DNA of 23,639 nt from an uncultured bacterium (GTDB taxonomy: Bacteria; Cyanobacteriota; Vampirovibrionia; Gastranaerophilales; Gastranaerophilaceae), in NCBI GenBank assembly GCA_900551915.1, contig URXT01000029.1:1-23639 (forward strand), in the 5' to 3' direction. Position 1 is the first letter of the stretch. Each line of letters starts with the position of its first letter. Under the pieces are notes generated by a model. It made no database searches and was not told the origin of the DNA. It saw only the letters and a program-made list of their open reading frames with translations. The position numbers and the translations under genes were made by a program. Of the stretch, positions 15,868 through 22,909 are shown in pieces.

Positions 15868-17001
15868 ATGAAAAAACTTCAAGATTTTGCCGATGAAATC
15901 AATAAATGTTCAAAATGCGGACTTTGCCAGTCTGTCTGCCCGGTTTATAAAATTACAGGCAACGACTGCGCTGTTTCCCGCGGCAAATTCGTTATGCTCG
16001 ACGGGGTTCTTAAAGGCGATTTAAAACTCAGCAAAAACCTCGAAAAATATCTCGATATGTGTCTTAAATGCGGCAAATGCAAAAACTTTTGCCCGAGCAG
16101 TATTGATGTCTGTGAAATCTTAAACACGGCAAAATATGAATATGCAAAAAATACTTTTCATGGGAAATTTGAAAAATTTGTGGAATCAGATTTGATTTTC
16201 GGGAATTTGATGAGGATTTTTAAATTTTTAAATAATTTTGGATTCAGACAAAAATTAAATTCTACAGCCGATTCAAACAATAACGTCCCCAAAACAAAAC
16301 TTCTCTATTTTAAAGGCTGTGTGAACAACATAGCGCCAAAAGTTAAAAATGATTTGAAGAAAGTTTTTTCAAATCTGGACGTTGAAATTATTGAAAAAGA
16401 TTTTGAATGCTGCGGTTTGCCTTTTTTATCGAGCGGGAATCTGGAGCGGTTTGAGGAGGTTAAAGCGAGAAATCTGAAACTTATGAATTGTGAATTTGAC
16501 TGTATTTTGACGGATTGCGCAAGCTGTGAAAGTACATTGAAAGGATATTTTAAAAATACCGGAGACAAACCCAGGTTTATTAATGCCGGTGAATTTGTTG
16601 CATCACAAAATGTTAGATTTAGTTTCAAAAAAAATCTAAAAGTAACATTTCACAAACCCTGCCATCTTGAAAGTGCAGATTTCATCAAGCCGCTTTTAGA
16701 AAAATGCGAAAATATTGAATACATTGAAATGAAAGATTTTGAAGAATGCTGCGGCTTTGCTGGCGAATTTGCATTGAAAAATCCAAAACTTTCTGCCGAA
16801 ATTTCAAAAAAGAAAGCTCAAAATATTCTTAAAACCGGTGCGGATATTGTTTTAACAACCTGCCCGGCCTGTGTTTTGGGGATTTTACAAGGATTTGCAG
16901 TCTCCGGAGTTTTGCACAAAAAACCTCCGAAAGTTATGAATGTTATGGAGTTTTTGGCAAAAGCCGAAGGAATTAAACTTGATAAAAATATGAAGAAATG
17001 A
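15868..17001 (+). CDS. GlcF-like (Fe-S)-binding oxidoreductase subunit
   Basis: A 377-residue protein with two [4Fe-4S] ferredoxin motifs, CSKCGLCQSVCPV (about 14-25) and CLKCGKCKNFCPS (about 65-76), followed by two CCG (cysteine-rich) domains: FECCGLPFLSSG with DCASCESTLKGY, and EECCGFAGEFAL with TTCPACVLGIL. This is the layout of GlcF of glycolate oxidase, LutA and related electron-transfer subunits that serve flavin hydroxy-acid dehydrogenases. The FAD partner (GlcD-like) is not in this window, so the substrate cannot be named. It starts 23 bases after ilvD and may be co-transcribed; it lacks a clear ribosome site. A promoter for the next gene lies inside its 3' end. Confidence 0.82.
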   Translation: MKKLQDFADEINKCSKCGLCQSVCPVYKITGNDCAVSRGKFVMLDGVLKGDLKLSKNLEKYLDMCLKCGKCKNFCPSSIDVCEILNTAKYEYAKNTFHGKFEKFVESDLIFGNLMRIFKFLNNFGFRQKLNSTADSNNNVPKTKLLYFKGCVNNIAPKVKNDLKKVFSNLDVEIIEKDFECCGLPFLSSGNLERFEEVKARNLKLMNCEFDCILTDCASCESTLKGYFKNTGDKPRFINAGEFVASQNVRFSFKKNLKVTFHKPCHLESADFIKPLLEKCENIEYIEMKDFEECCGFAGEFALKNPKLSAEISKKKAQNILKTGADIVLTTCPACVLGILQGFAVSGVLHKKPPKVMNVMEFLAKAEGIKLDKNMKK

Positions 17002-17007
17002 TATCAT
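16979..17007 (+). promoter_or_regulatory. Promoter of pilin gene 3
   Basis: TTGATA (16979-16984), 17 bp, TATCAT (17002-17007). Transcription would start near 17014, followed by AGGAGG (17031-17036) and an ATG at 17042. It overlaps the end of the GlcF-like gene. Confidence 0.6.
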
Positions 17008-17063
17008 AAGCATGTACTATTCAAAAATACAGGAGGTAAATATGCTTAGAGGAATAGGATTTA

Positions 17064-17861
17064 TTGGCTGCCCCCCCCCCCGTAAAATTCAGTCATAGCA
17101 ATACTTTTAGCCATTTTTTAAAAGGATTTACATTATCGGAAGTATTAATCACACTTGGGATTATCGGAATTATAGCTGCGATGACCTTACCTTCAGTCAT
17201 TAACAAAACGCAAAACATGATTTTGAAAAACCAGTACAAAAAAGCTTACAACATATTTTTCAACGCAATAAAATTGGTTCAGGCAAAGAATGAAGCGCCG
17301 ATAAATTGTTTCTACTGGACAAGCTCCCCATACCCCAATGCAACATGTCAGAGCTATGACGAATATGGAACATGCAAAAAATGGACATTGCCTGACGGGT
17401 CATCTTTGCCATCAGATTATAACGGCGGTATGAATGATTGTAAAATATTCATAGAAGAGCTATTTAAAACCCTTAATGTTGCAGTATATTGTCAGAATAA
17501 GGCACTTGAGAAAGGCTGTATTACAAATAAGCACAAAGGAGTTGATAAAGTAAAACTTGAAAACAATCCTGAAGCAAACCCTGACCCGAATGTGGGCTTT
17601 ACCGACAAAAACATAAAAGAAAAGTGGCCGGCGTGGGTTTTGGCGGACGGAACAATTATACTTGGATATGGAACAACGACGCCAATATTTACCATTGACA
17701 TCAACGGACACAGAAATCCGAATAAATGGGGATATGATATGTTTACCTTTCAATTGAGGGGGGATAAAGTAAACGGAATAACGGTTTTGAATCCTTATAC
17801 TTACGCAACCGAAAAGGGTGGTAAAACCGGAAAACAAATGTTTGAAGAAATGCTTAAATAA
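17064..17861 (+). CDS. Type IV pilin-like protein 3, probably phase-variable
   Basis: The range is the open frame in the present sequence (265 residues from a TTG with only a weak AGGA). The prepilin site is LKGFTLSEVLITLGIIGIIA (G21/F22, E26 as mature Glu5), then a pilin globular part with paired cysteines and FTIDINGHRNPN near the end. The proper start is probably the ATG at 17042: it follows AGGAGG by five bases and a good promoter. Its frame meets C11 (17071-17081), reads MLRGIGFIGCPPPRKIQS and stops at 17096-17098. With 10 C it would read MLRGIGFIGCPPPVKFSHS and continue into the whole prepilin. So the sequenced state looks OFF, or translated weakly from TTG. The gene ends in a strong terminator. 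Confidence 0.82.
   Translation: MAAPPPVKFSHSNTFSHFLKGFTLSEVLITLGIIGIIAAMTLPSVINKTQNMILKNQYKKAYNIFFNAIKLVQAKNEAPINCFYWTSSPYPNATCQSYDEYGTCKKWTLPDGSSLPSDYNGGMNDCKIFIEELFKTLNVAVYCQNKALEKGCITNKHKGVDKVKLENNPEANPDPNVGFTDKNIKEKWPAWVLADGTIILGYGTTTPIFTIDINGHRNPNKWGYDMFTFQLRGDKVNGITVLNPYTYATEKGGKTGKQMFEEMLK
17069..17099. repeat. Poly-C phase element, copy B
   Basis: TG, eleven C (17071-17081), GTA, then AAATTCAGTCATAGC (17085-17099). It is identical in layout to 14044-14074, differing only in the three bases after the tract. Here the gene reads the C strand; in copy A the gene reads the G strand. Confidence 0.85.
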
Positions 17862-17864
17862 CCC

Positions 17865-17891
17865 AAAAAGCTCCCTTGTGGGAGCTTTTTT
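17865..17891. terminator. Strong bidirectional terminator
   Basis: AAAAAGCTCCC (17865-17875), loop TTGT, GGGAGCTTTTT (17880-17890), perfect 11-bp arms with A- and T-runs. It serves pilin gene 3 on the plus strand and the zinc-ribbon operon on the minus strand, whose stop codon overlaps it. Confidence 0.9.
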
Positions 17892-18372
17892 ATAGATATA
17901 TATATTGAAGATGTATGAAATAACCTAAAAATCCGATTCCGATAATCAGGTTAATTATCATACAAATGACTGCAAGTAGTGTTTTATATTTTTTAACCGC
18001 TGCAATTATGTAAGGGATTGAAATTAAAATCATTGGCTGCAGAACCAGCTGCATATATTTTGAAAGCGGAAGTACTAAATCTCCGTCTTTATCTTTAGCA
18101 GTAATTATTTCAGGGAAGTGCGTAAGCGCCGCTGAAAACAACAAATTTCCGATTATCCAGAGAGCAGCAATTCCATAGCCGGTATAAAAAAGGAACTTTG
18201 GTTCTTTACGTCCGCGGAGATTGGATGTGCAATGCGGGCACACGACATCATAGGCTTTAATCGCTTCCTTGCAGAAAGGACATTTAAGTACTAGGTTTTC
18301 ACCGCATTTCGGACATACATTATCAGTGTCGCTGATTAGCGAACCACAATAAGGGCATTTTTTATCTGTCAT
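17890..18372 (-). CDS. Double zinc-ribbon membrane protein
   Basis: A 160-residue protein. The first 50 residues hold two zinc ribbons with four CxxC knuckles: CPYCGSLIS/CPKCGENL and CPFCKEAI/CPHCTSNL. Three hydrophobic helices follow (about 66-84, 106-124 and 130-150). It resembles the zinc-ribbon-domain membrane proteins widespread in bacteria, with no assigned reaction. It is the last of four small membrane-protein genes read on the minus strand, 19 bases after its neighbour, which also begins with a zinc ribbon. GAGG stands about ten bases before the ATG. Confidence 0.75.
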   Translation of the reverse strand: MTDKKCPYCGSLISDTDNVCPKCGENLVLKCPFCKEAIKAYDVVCPHCTSNLRGRKEPKFLFYTGYGIAALWIIGNLLFSAALTHFPEIITAKDKDGDLVLPLSKYMQLVLQPMILISIPYIIAAVKKYKTLLAVICMIINLIIGIGFLGYFIHLQYIYL

Positions 18373-18391
18373 ATTTTTATAACCTCATATT

Positions 18392-18820
18392 TTAATGTGT
18401 CACTGACGGAATTGTAAGCAGCAGGCATAAAAGTAATATCAAAAATATTATGATAATTACAGGGACAAGGCTTAATACAAAAAGCGTTATTCCGATGTTT
18501 TTATCATAATTTCTGAGTAATCTTCCCTGCCCGTCACGGAATTGGTTAAAACAAATCATTATAAAGTCGACATAAGCCCAAATTCCGCATCCGCCTAAAG
18601 TTAACAGTTGAGCAACCCCAATCGGGATATTTCCGGTATAAAACCGGTGAATGCCAAATGCACCGCAAAACCATGCAAACAATAAAGTCGGCAAGAATTC
18701 CTGCGGTCTATCATCTGCTGAAATTTCGGCATTCTCATTTAACCATTTTTGACATGCATGGCATCTTACAGCTTCACTGTCAATTTCTGCGCCGCAAAAA
18801 GGACATTGTTTAGTTGACAT
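18392..18820 (-). CDS. Zinc ribbon plus TM2-domain protein
   Basis: A 142-residue protein. It starts with a zinc ribbon (CPFCGAEI and CHACQKWL, residues 6-26), then a TM2 domain (about 42-98) with the signature GAFGIHRFYTGNIPIGVAQL and GGCGIWAYVDFIMI, and a further very hydrophobic helix at the C-terminus (about 108-135). TM2 proteins are small two-helix membrane proteins of poorly known role. The TM2 part is a close relative of the next gene upstream, so the two look like a tandem duplication with a zinc ribbon gained or lost. Confidence 0.85.
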   Translation of the reverse strand: MSTKQCPFCGAEIDSEAVRCHACQKWLNENAEISADDRPQEFLPTLLFAWFCGAFGIHRFYTGNIPIGVAQLLTLGGCGIWAYVDFIMICFNQFRDGQGRLLRNYDKNIGITLFVLSLVPVIIIIFLILLLCLLLTIPSVTH

Positions 18821-18830
18821 AAGTAATCTC

Positions 18831-19148
18831 CTATCCTACACTTCTAAAAATTTCAGCAAAAGTTGTTGCATACATAATTACACTTAATATGCATAATGCA
18901 ATCCAAACAAAGAAAAATGTTTTACCAAGTGTCGGATTGTATTCATCAAGCGGCTGACCGTCTGCTGTTTTGAAGTTGTTAAAACAAATATTGATAAAAT
19001 CAATTAATGTCCAAATTCCGCATCCGCCAGCAGTTAGCAGCTGGAGAATTCCAAGTCCGATATAACCTGTGTAAAAACGGTGAATGCCAAATCCGCCAAG
19101 AAAAAACGCCAAAAGCAGCGTCGCTGTGTAGTTCTTTTTCGATTCCAT
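18831..19148 (-). CDS. TM2-domain protein
   Basis: A 105-residue protein with a TM2 domain near the N-terminus (GGFGIHRFYTGYIGLGILQL and GGCGIWTLIDFINICFNNF) and a C-terminal membrane helix (about 75-95). It lacks the zinc ribbon of its downstream paralogue but shares the FNxFxxxDGxxLxxY linker after the TM2 core. It stops ten bases before the next gene's start, consistent with one operon. Confidence 0.85.
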   Translation of the reverse strand: MESKKNYTATLLLAFFLGGFGIHRFYTGYIGLGILQLLTAGGCGIWTLIDFINICFNNFKTADGQPLDEYNPTLGKTFFFVWIALCILSVIMYATTFAEIFRSVG

Positions 19149-19165
19149 AGAAAACCTCTTTCTTT

Positions 19166-19501
19166 TTACTTCGATGTACTCTCTGTTTCAGTAGACGGCT
19201 GAAACTCCGTTGTGCGAATTGTTCTTATCAGTGTCGAAAGCCATATCCAGAGCATTAACGGCGCAACAACAACTATTCTGGGATTAAATTCAAAAGCTTT
19301 TTCAAATTGAAGCTGAAACAACGCATTAAAAGCTCTTGTAATTCCGCAGCCCCAGCAATCATGGCCTGTTATTATTTTAAAAATACATATAGAATACGGA
19401 TTTTCATTAACAAGAAGCCTTACCCCGACATAGAAAAATACCGGCAATAACGCAACAAACAGAATATGAATATATTTTTTATTAAAGTATTTTTTTATCA
19501 T
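19166..19501 (-). CDS. DUF2752 membrane protein
   Basis: A 111-residue protein with two membrane helices (about 12-28 and 75-95) and between them the DUF2752 signature, here HDCWGCGITRAFNALFQLQF followed by KAFEFNPRIV. The usual form is CPxCGxTRA; the first cysteine and the CGxTR core are kept. Function is unknown. The start is ATG 19501, though a TTG at 19504 is directly in front and AGAGG is very close. It probably opens the TM2/zinc-ribbon operon. Its ribosome site can pair with a sequence just after proC. Confidence 0.78.
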   Translation of the reverse strand: MIKKYFNKKYIHILFVALLPVFFYVGVRLLVNENPYSICIFKIITGHDCWGCGITRAFNALFQLQFEKAFEFNPRIVVVAPLMLWIWLSTLIRTIRTTEFQPSTETESTSK

Positions 19502-19504
19502 CAA

Positions 19505-19579
19505 CCTCTGTTCTTACCCACACAAAAAAGTAATACGGTAAAAAAGTTGATTTCTTTAATAAATTCATACAAACAGAGG
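19505..19579 (-). promoter_or_regulatory. Inverted repeat masking the DUF2752 ribosome site
   Basis: CCTCTGTT (19505-19512) and AACAGAGG (19572-19579) are perfect 8-bp complements separated by 59 bases. On the minus transcript the second arm includes the AGAGG ribosome site of the DUF2752 gene, the first lies just after the proC stop. Pairing could hide the site in a proC read-through mRNA. Confidence 0.35.
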
Positions 19580-19580
19580 A

Positions 19581-20396
19581 CTATTTTCCAAGTTCATTTG
19601 CTTTAATTGCAGTCTTTTCAATAACATCATAGAAAAGTTTGTCCGAATGTTCTTCATTCATAACGGTAATTCCAACAAATGTACAGCCGCCTTTTGTCGC
19701 AACATTATCAATTAAATTTTGAACAGAAGCTTCACCTCTGTCAAAAACCATTTTAGCCGAACCCAAAGCTGTTTGGGCAGCAAGAAGAAGTGATTTTTCA
19801 TAATCAAGTCCGAGTTTTTCACCGGCACGCGCCATATCTTCAATAACTTTGTAGAAAAACGCAGGGCCTGAGCCTGAAATTGCAGTAACAATATCGATTT
19901 GGTCTTCCTCAACCTGTATTACTTTACCGATTGAAGAGAGCAGTTCCATAACAAATTCAACATCTTCATCAGCTGCATATTCACCCTTTGTAACCGCAAA
20001 CATTCCTTCTTTTACCAATGCCGGAGTGTTTGGCATAACCCTTATTATGCGTGCATTCGGAATTATTTCAAGAATAGTTTCTGTTGAAATGCCGGCTGCA
20101 ATCGACACGATAAGTTTGTTTTCATTAACCTCGTCTTTGATTTCCTCCAGAACATTTCTTACATAATTCGGCTTTGTCGCAATGAAAATAACATCGCTGT
20201 CCATTGTCAAAAATCTGTTATCAGTTAAAACTTCAATTCCTAATTTGTTTTGCGCAAGTTCTGCTATTTCACAGTTGACCTCAGAGCCTTTTAATTCGAA
20301 ATGGTTTGCGCAGGTGCAGGATTTAATCCCTGAAATTATAGCCCCTGCCATTTTTCCGCAGCCGATAAACCCTATTTTTTTTAAATTTTTGTTCAT
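19581..20396 (-). CDS. proC: Pyrroline-5-carboxylate reductase
   Basis: ProC reduces 1-pyrroline-5-carboxylate to proline with NAD(P)H, the last step of proline synthesis, in the cytoplasm. The 271-residue protein has the N-terminal Rossmann motif GFIGCGKMAGAIISG (about 9-23), IATKPNYV, the IRVMPNTPALV motif and the C-terminal TAISGSGPAFFYKVIEDMA signature. The usual VTSPGGTT is VATKGGCT here, a mild variation of the active-site loop. Length matches the family (about 270). The ribosome site (AGG) is weak. It is divergent from rpmH and may be read through into the DUF2752 operon. Confidence 0.95.
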   Translation of the reverse strand: MNKNLKKIGFIGCGKMAGAIISGIKSCTCANHFELKGSEVNCEIAELAQNKLGIEVLTDNRFLTMDSDVIFIATKPNYVRNVLEEIKDEVNENKLIVSIAAGISTETILEIIPNARIIRVMPNTPALVKEGMFAVTKGEYAADEDVEFVMELLSSIGKVIQVEEDQIDIVTAISGSGPAFFYKVIEDMARAGEKLGLDYEKSLLLAAQTALGSAKMVFDRGEASVQNLIDNVATKGGCTFVGITVMNEEHSDKLFYDVIEKTAIKANELGK

Positions 20397-20424
20397 ATAA
20401 TTTAACCTGACTCCCTCTCTTGTG

Positions 20425-20453
20425 TTGACTAATTATTTTTTTTCATTTAACAT
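20425..20453 (+). promoter_or_regulatory. Promoter of rpmH
   Basis: TTGACT (20425-20430), 17 bp, TAACAT (20448-20453), about 40 bases before the rpmH ATG. A close match to the sigma-70 consensus. Confidence 0.6.
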
Positions 20454-20494
20454 TTGAATTATACGACAAATATAAATTAAAAGGAATAAAGATT

Positions 20495-20647
20495 ATGAGA
20501 CGTACACTAGAAGGAACAAAGATTAAAAGACAGCACGTAAGCGGCTTCAGAGCAAGAATGGCAACTCCGGGCGGACAGGAAGTTTTGAACAGACGCCGCG
20601 CAAAAGGCCGTCACAGATTAGCAATTCAGGCTAAAAAAAGAGCGTAA
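20495..20647 (+). CDS. rpmH: Ribosomal protein bL34
   Basis: A 50-residue, very basic protein of the large ribosomal subunit. It opens with [20 protein letters not shown], continues [20 protein letters not shown] and ends [10 protein letters not shown], matching the bL34 pattern (MKRTxxG...SGFRARM.T..GR.v...RR.KGRh.L). AAGGA precedes the ATG by about ten bases. It stands directly before rnpA, the near-universal bacterial order. Confidence 0.96.
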   Translation: MRRTLEGTKIKRQHVSGFRARMATPGGQEVLNRRRAKGRHRLAIQAKKRA

Positions 20648-20709
20648 GGTTATATAACTAACCGGCAAGTGATTTGCGCGCATAATGCCGCATTCGAAAT
20701 AAAAATTAA

Positions 20710-20743
20710 ACACAGCAGGCTGAAATTTATAAGCGTGCTGTGT
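20710..20743 (+). promoter_or_regulatory. Hairpin between rpmH and rnpA
   Basis: ACACAGCA (20710-20717) and TGCTGTGT (20736-20743) pair perfectly, and after a G-G mismatch GCT/AGC add three pairs. It ends 14 bases before the rnpA ATG, in the place where a ribosome site would be expected. It may damp or time rnpA translation relative to rpmH, or process the mRNA. Confidence 0.5.
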
Positions 20744-20757
20744 TCTTGTACAAAATT

Positions 20758-21114
20758 ATGCTAAAAAAACAGTTCCGATTAAAAAATAAAGCGGCCTTTA
20801 CCGCAACATACAGGATTAAAAACTCTTTTCACAAGAGCGGCGTAACCCTTTTTGCCGGAAGATTAAAAAATGATGCAAGCACGCCGACACGTGCAGGCTT
20901 TGTCGTATCAAAAAAAACTCACAAACGCGCAGTTAAAAGAAATCGTTTAAAACGCCTTATGCGCGAAAGTTACAGACTACTGTTAAAATCCGGAAACACT
21001 GCAAACTCACAGAATTATCTTTCTCTAATTTTTGTCGGCGGCGAAAATGCCCTTGATAAAAATTTTGTCCAAATGCAAAATATTATTAAACAACTTTTGG
21101 AGCGTCTTCAATGA
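20758..21114 (+). CDS. rnpA: Ribonuclease P protein component
   Basis: The 118-residue basic protein subunit of RNase P, which aids the RNA subunit in trimming tRNA 5' ends. Landmarks are MLKKQFRLKNKAAF at the start, RAGFVVSKKTHKRAVKRNRL with the RNR motif, KRLMRESYR, and the closing helix. I start at ATG 20758 because MLKKQFRLK is the typical beginning; a GTG at 20740 is in frame but lies in the hairpin arm. Neither has a clear ribosome site. Its TGA overlaps the ATG of the next gene (ATGA), so that gene is translationally coupled. Confidence 0.93.
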   Translation: MLKKQFRLKNKAAFTATYRIKNSFHKSGVTLFAGRLKNDASTPTRAGFVVSKKTHKRAVKRNRLKRLMRESYRLLLKSGNTANSQNYLSLIFVGGENALDKNFVQMQNIIKQLLERLQ

Positions 21115-21632
21115 TTGAAGGTATTTATACCGACACAGTATTAATGCATCCTACAATTCGCGCATATCCGCCTCAGCCGCAGAATATGTCAGGGATAAGA
21201 ATGGGGTCGCAGGCAATTTACAGGTATGCACTTGATGAAAGCGACTATCCGACTTTAGTATTGGCAAACTATCTTTTTGACGGCGAGATGGATTTTATAC
21301 AACCCGGCCACTATGAGCTTGCTCTAAGCGATGATTGGAAGTTTTTTATTCTGGTACAAAGTAAAACTCCTATTGCTCTGATTCCGGTAATTAAAGTGGA
21401 GGAAGATGAATCAGAAAAAGACCGCTTAAACGACCCGAAATATAAAAAGCAGTTAAAAAAAGAAGCAAAGGAACGCGAAAAAATTAACAAAAAACGAGCG
21501 AAAGTAGGAATGAAACCTGATAAAGAAGAAGTTTACATGGAAGCGTCTATTGAATATGTAGAAGCGGGGCACTATTATCTTGTAAAATACATTCGCGGAA
21601 CGATTAAGGCTTGGGGTGTGATTAAAAGATAG
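21111..21632 (+). CDS. Unknown protein translationally coupled to rnpA
   Basis: I do not recognise this 173-residue protein. It has no signal peptide and no long membrane helix. The first ~100 residues look globular (SGIRMGSQAIYRYALDESDY, HYELALSDDWKFFILVQS). Residues ~100-145 are very charged and helical (KYKKQLKKEAKEREKINKKR). The end returns to beta-like sequence (HYYLVKYIRGTIKAW). It starts by the ATGA overlap with rnpA, in the slot where yidD or yidC usually sits, yet it resembles neither. Its coupling suggests a link to RNA or translation, but that is only inference. Base use matches its neighbours. Confidence 0.75.
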   Translation: MIEGIYTDTVLMHPTIRAYPPQPQNMSGIRMGSQAIYRYALDESDYPTLVLANYLFDGEMDFIQPGHYELALSDDWKFFILVQSKTPIALIPVIKVEEDESEKDRLNDPKYKKQLKKEAKEREKINKKRAKVGMKPDKEEVYMEASIEYVEAGHYYLVKYIRGTIKAWGVIKR

Positions 21633-21689
21633 TTAACATGTCTTAACAAAATCCGTAAACCAATCAATTTTTTGTCTTCAGTTGTTTTA

Positions 21690-21702
21690 TACACAATGTG
21701 TA
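21690..21702. promoter_or_regulatory. Small palindrome upstream of the EF-hand gene
   Basis: TACACA, A, TGTGTA is a perfect 6-1-6 inverted repeat 20 bases before the ATG at 21723. It might be an operator. No convincing promoter was found around it. Confidence 0.3.
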
Positions 21703-21722
21703 AAAATAAAAAGGTGTGAAGA

Positions 21723-22442
21723 ATGGTTTATTCAATTCAAAATAATGTGGCATATATTAACGGCAACAAAGGAATTTATGACGGCAAAATCAATGACAAT
21801 TCCGTAAGATACGGCAGAAATGCAGCAGCCAATAATTTTGAATATTTAAAAAAACTTGGCGGCAAAAGAAGTGAAAGCACCGATACTTTCAACTACTCTG
21901 ACAAAAATTACGGGAACTTATTAAAAACAAAACTTATCGAAGCAAGTTCAGAAAAACTAATCCAAGAAACTGATGATTTTTTAAACTCATTACCGCCGCT
22001 TGAATTTGAATACCAGTACATGCCAGACGGTGCAAACGGCAAAAATATTGATAAAATGGCTTTATTAGGAGCTGCATTTGAAGAAATGGGCAAGAAGATA
22101 TCAATACCCGTTCAAGAGTTTACAGAAAAGCTGAAAAAAAGTTTCCAAAATGCTGATGCCTCTGCATTTGACATAAACAAAGACGGAAAAGTCGACAATG
22201 CAGAATATTCAACATCAATCCTTGTATCCGATATGTTAAGCAAGGGTGAAGAGCTTGAAGCCTCAAAAATAGACGGTAAAATCAACAATAACGGATTGTA
22301 CAAAAACCTTTCATACATAAATGCAAACAATTTTGCTGCGGCTTCAAAAAACCTGACAGATATATACAATGCCTACAATCTTGGTGAAGCCCAAAAAGCA
22401 TTTGAAGCTAATGCAAACAACATTTTGGACATAAAGGCCTAA
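21723..22442 (+). CDS. Unknown protein with an EF-hand calcium-binding loop
   Basis: A 239-residue protein that I do not recognise overall. Near residue 150 it has a textbook EF-hand loop, DINKDGKVDNAE (Asp1, Asn3, Asp5, Gly6, Val8, Glu12), in an FDINKDGKVDNAEYSTSIL setting; a weaker partner-like stretch, SKIDGKINNNGLY, follows about 30 residues later. The rest is mostly helical, polar and free of signal peptide or membrane helix. Asn and Ala are abundant near the C-terminus (NANNFAAASKNLTDIYNAYN). AGGTGTGAAGA before the ATG gives a ribosome site. A calcium-responsive or structural role is suggested only by the loop. Confidence 0.75.
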   Translation: MVYSIQNNVAYINGNKGIYDGKINDNSVRYGRNAAANNFEYLKKLGGKRSESTDTFNYSDKNYGNLLKTKLIEASSEKLIQETDDFLNSLPPLEFEYQYMPDGANGKNIDKMALLGAAFEEMGKKISIPVQEFTEKLKKSFQNADASAFDINKDGKVDNAEYSTSILVSDMLSKGEELEASKIDGKINNNGLYKNLSYINANNFAAASKNLTDIYNAYNLGEAQKAFEANANNILDIKA

Positions 22443-22477
22443 AATAAAAGTTAGGGGTTGATTTTTAATTTTTAGCG

Positions 22478-22483
22478 TATAAT
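22478..22483 (+). promoter_or_regulatory. -10 box of the tRNA gene
   Basis: Perfect TATAAT at 22478-22483, 22 bases before the tRNA 5' end. The best -35 candidate (TTGATT, 22458-22463) leaves only a 14-bp spacer, so the upstream box is uncertain. Confidence 0.45.
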
Positions 22484-22504
22484 AATGAGATATCAGAAAT
22501 CTAA

Positions 22505-22900
<396 letters not shown>

Positions 22901-22909
<9 letters not shown>

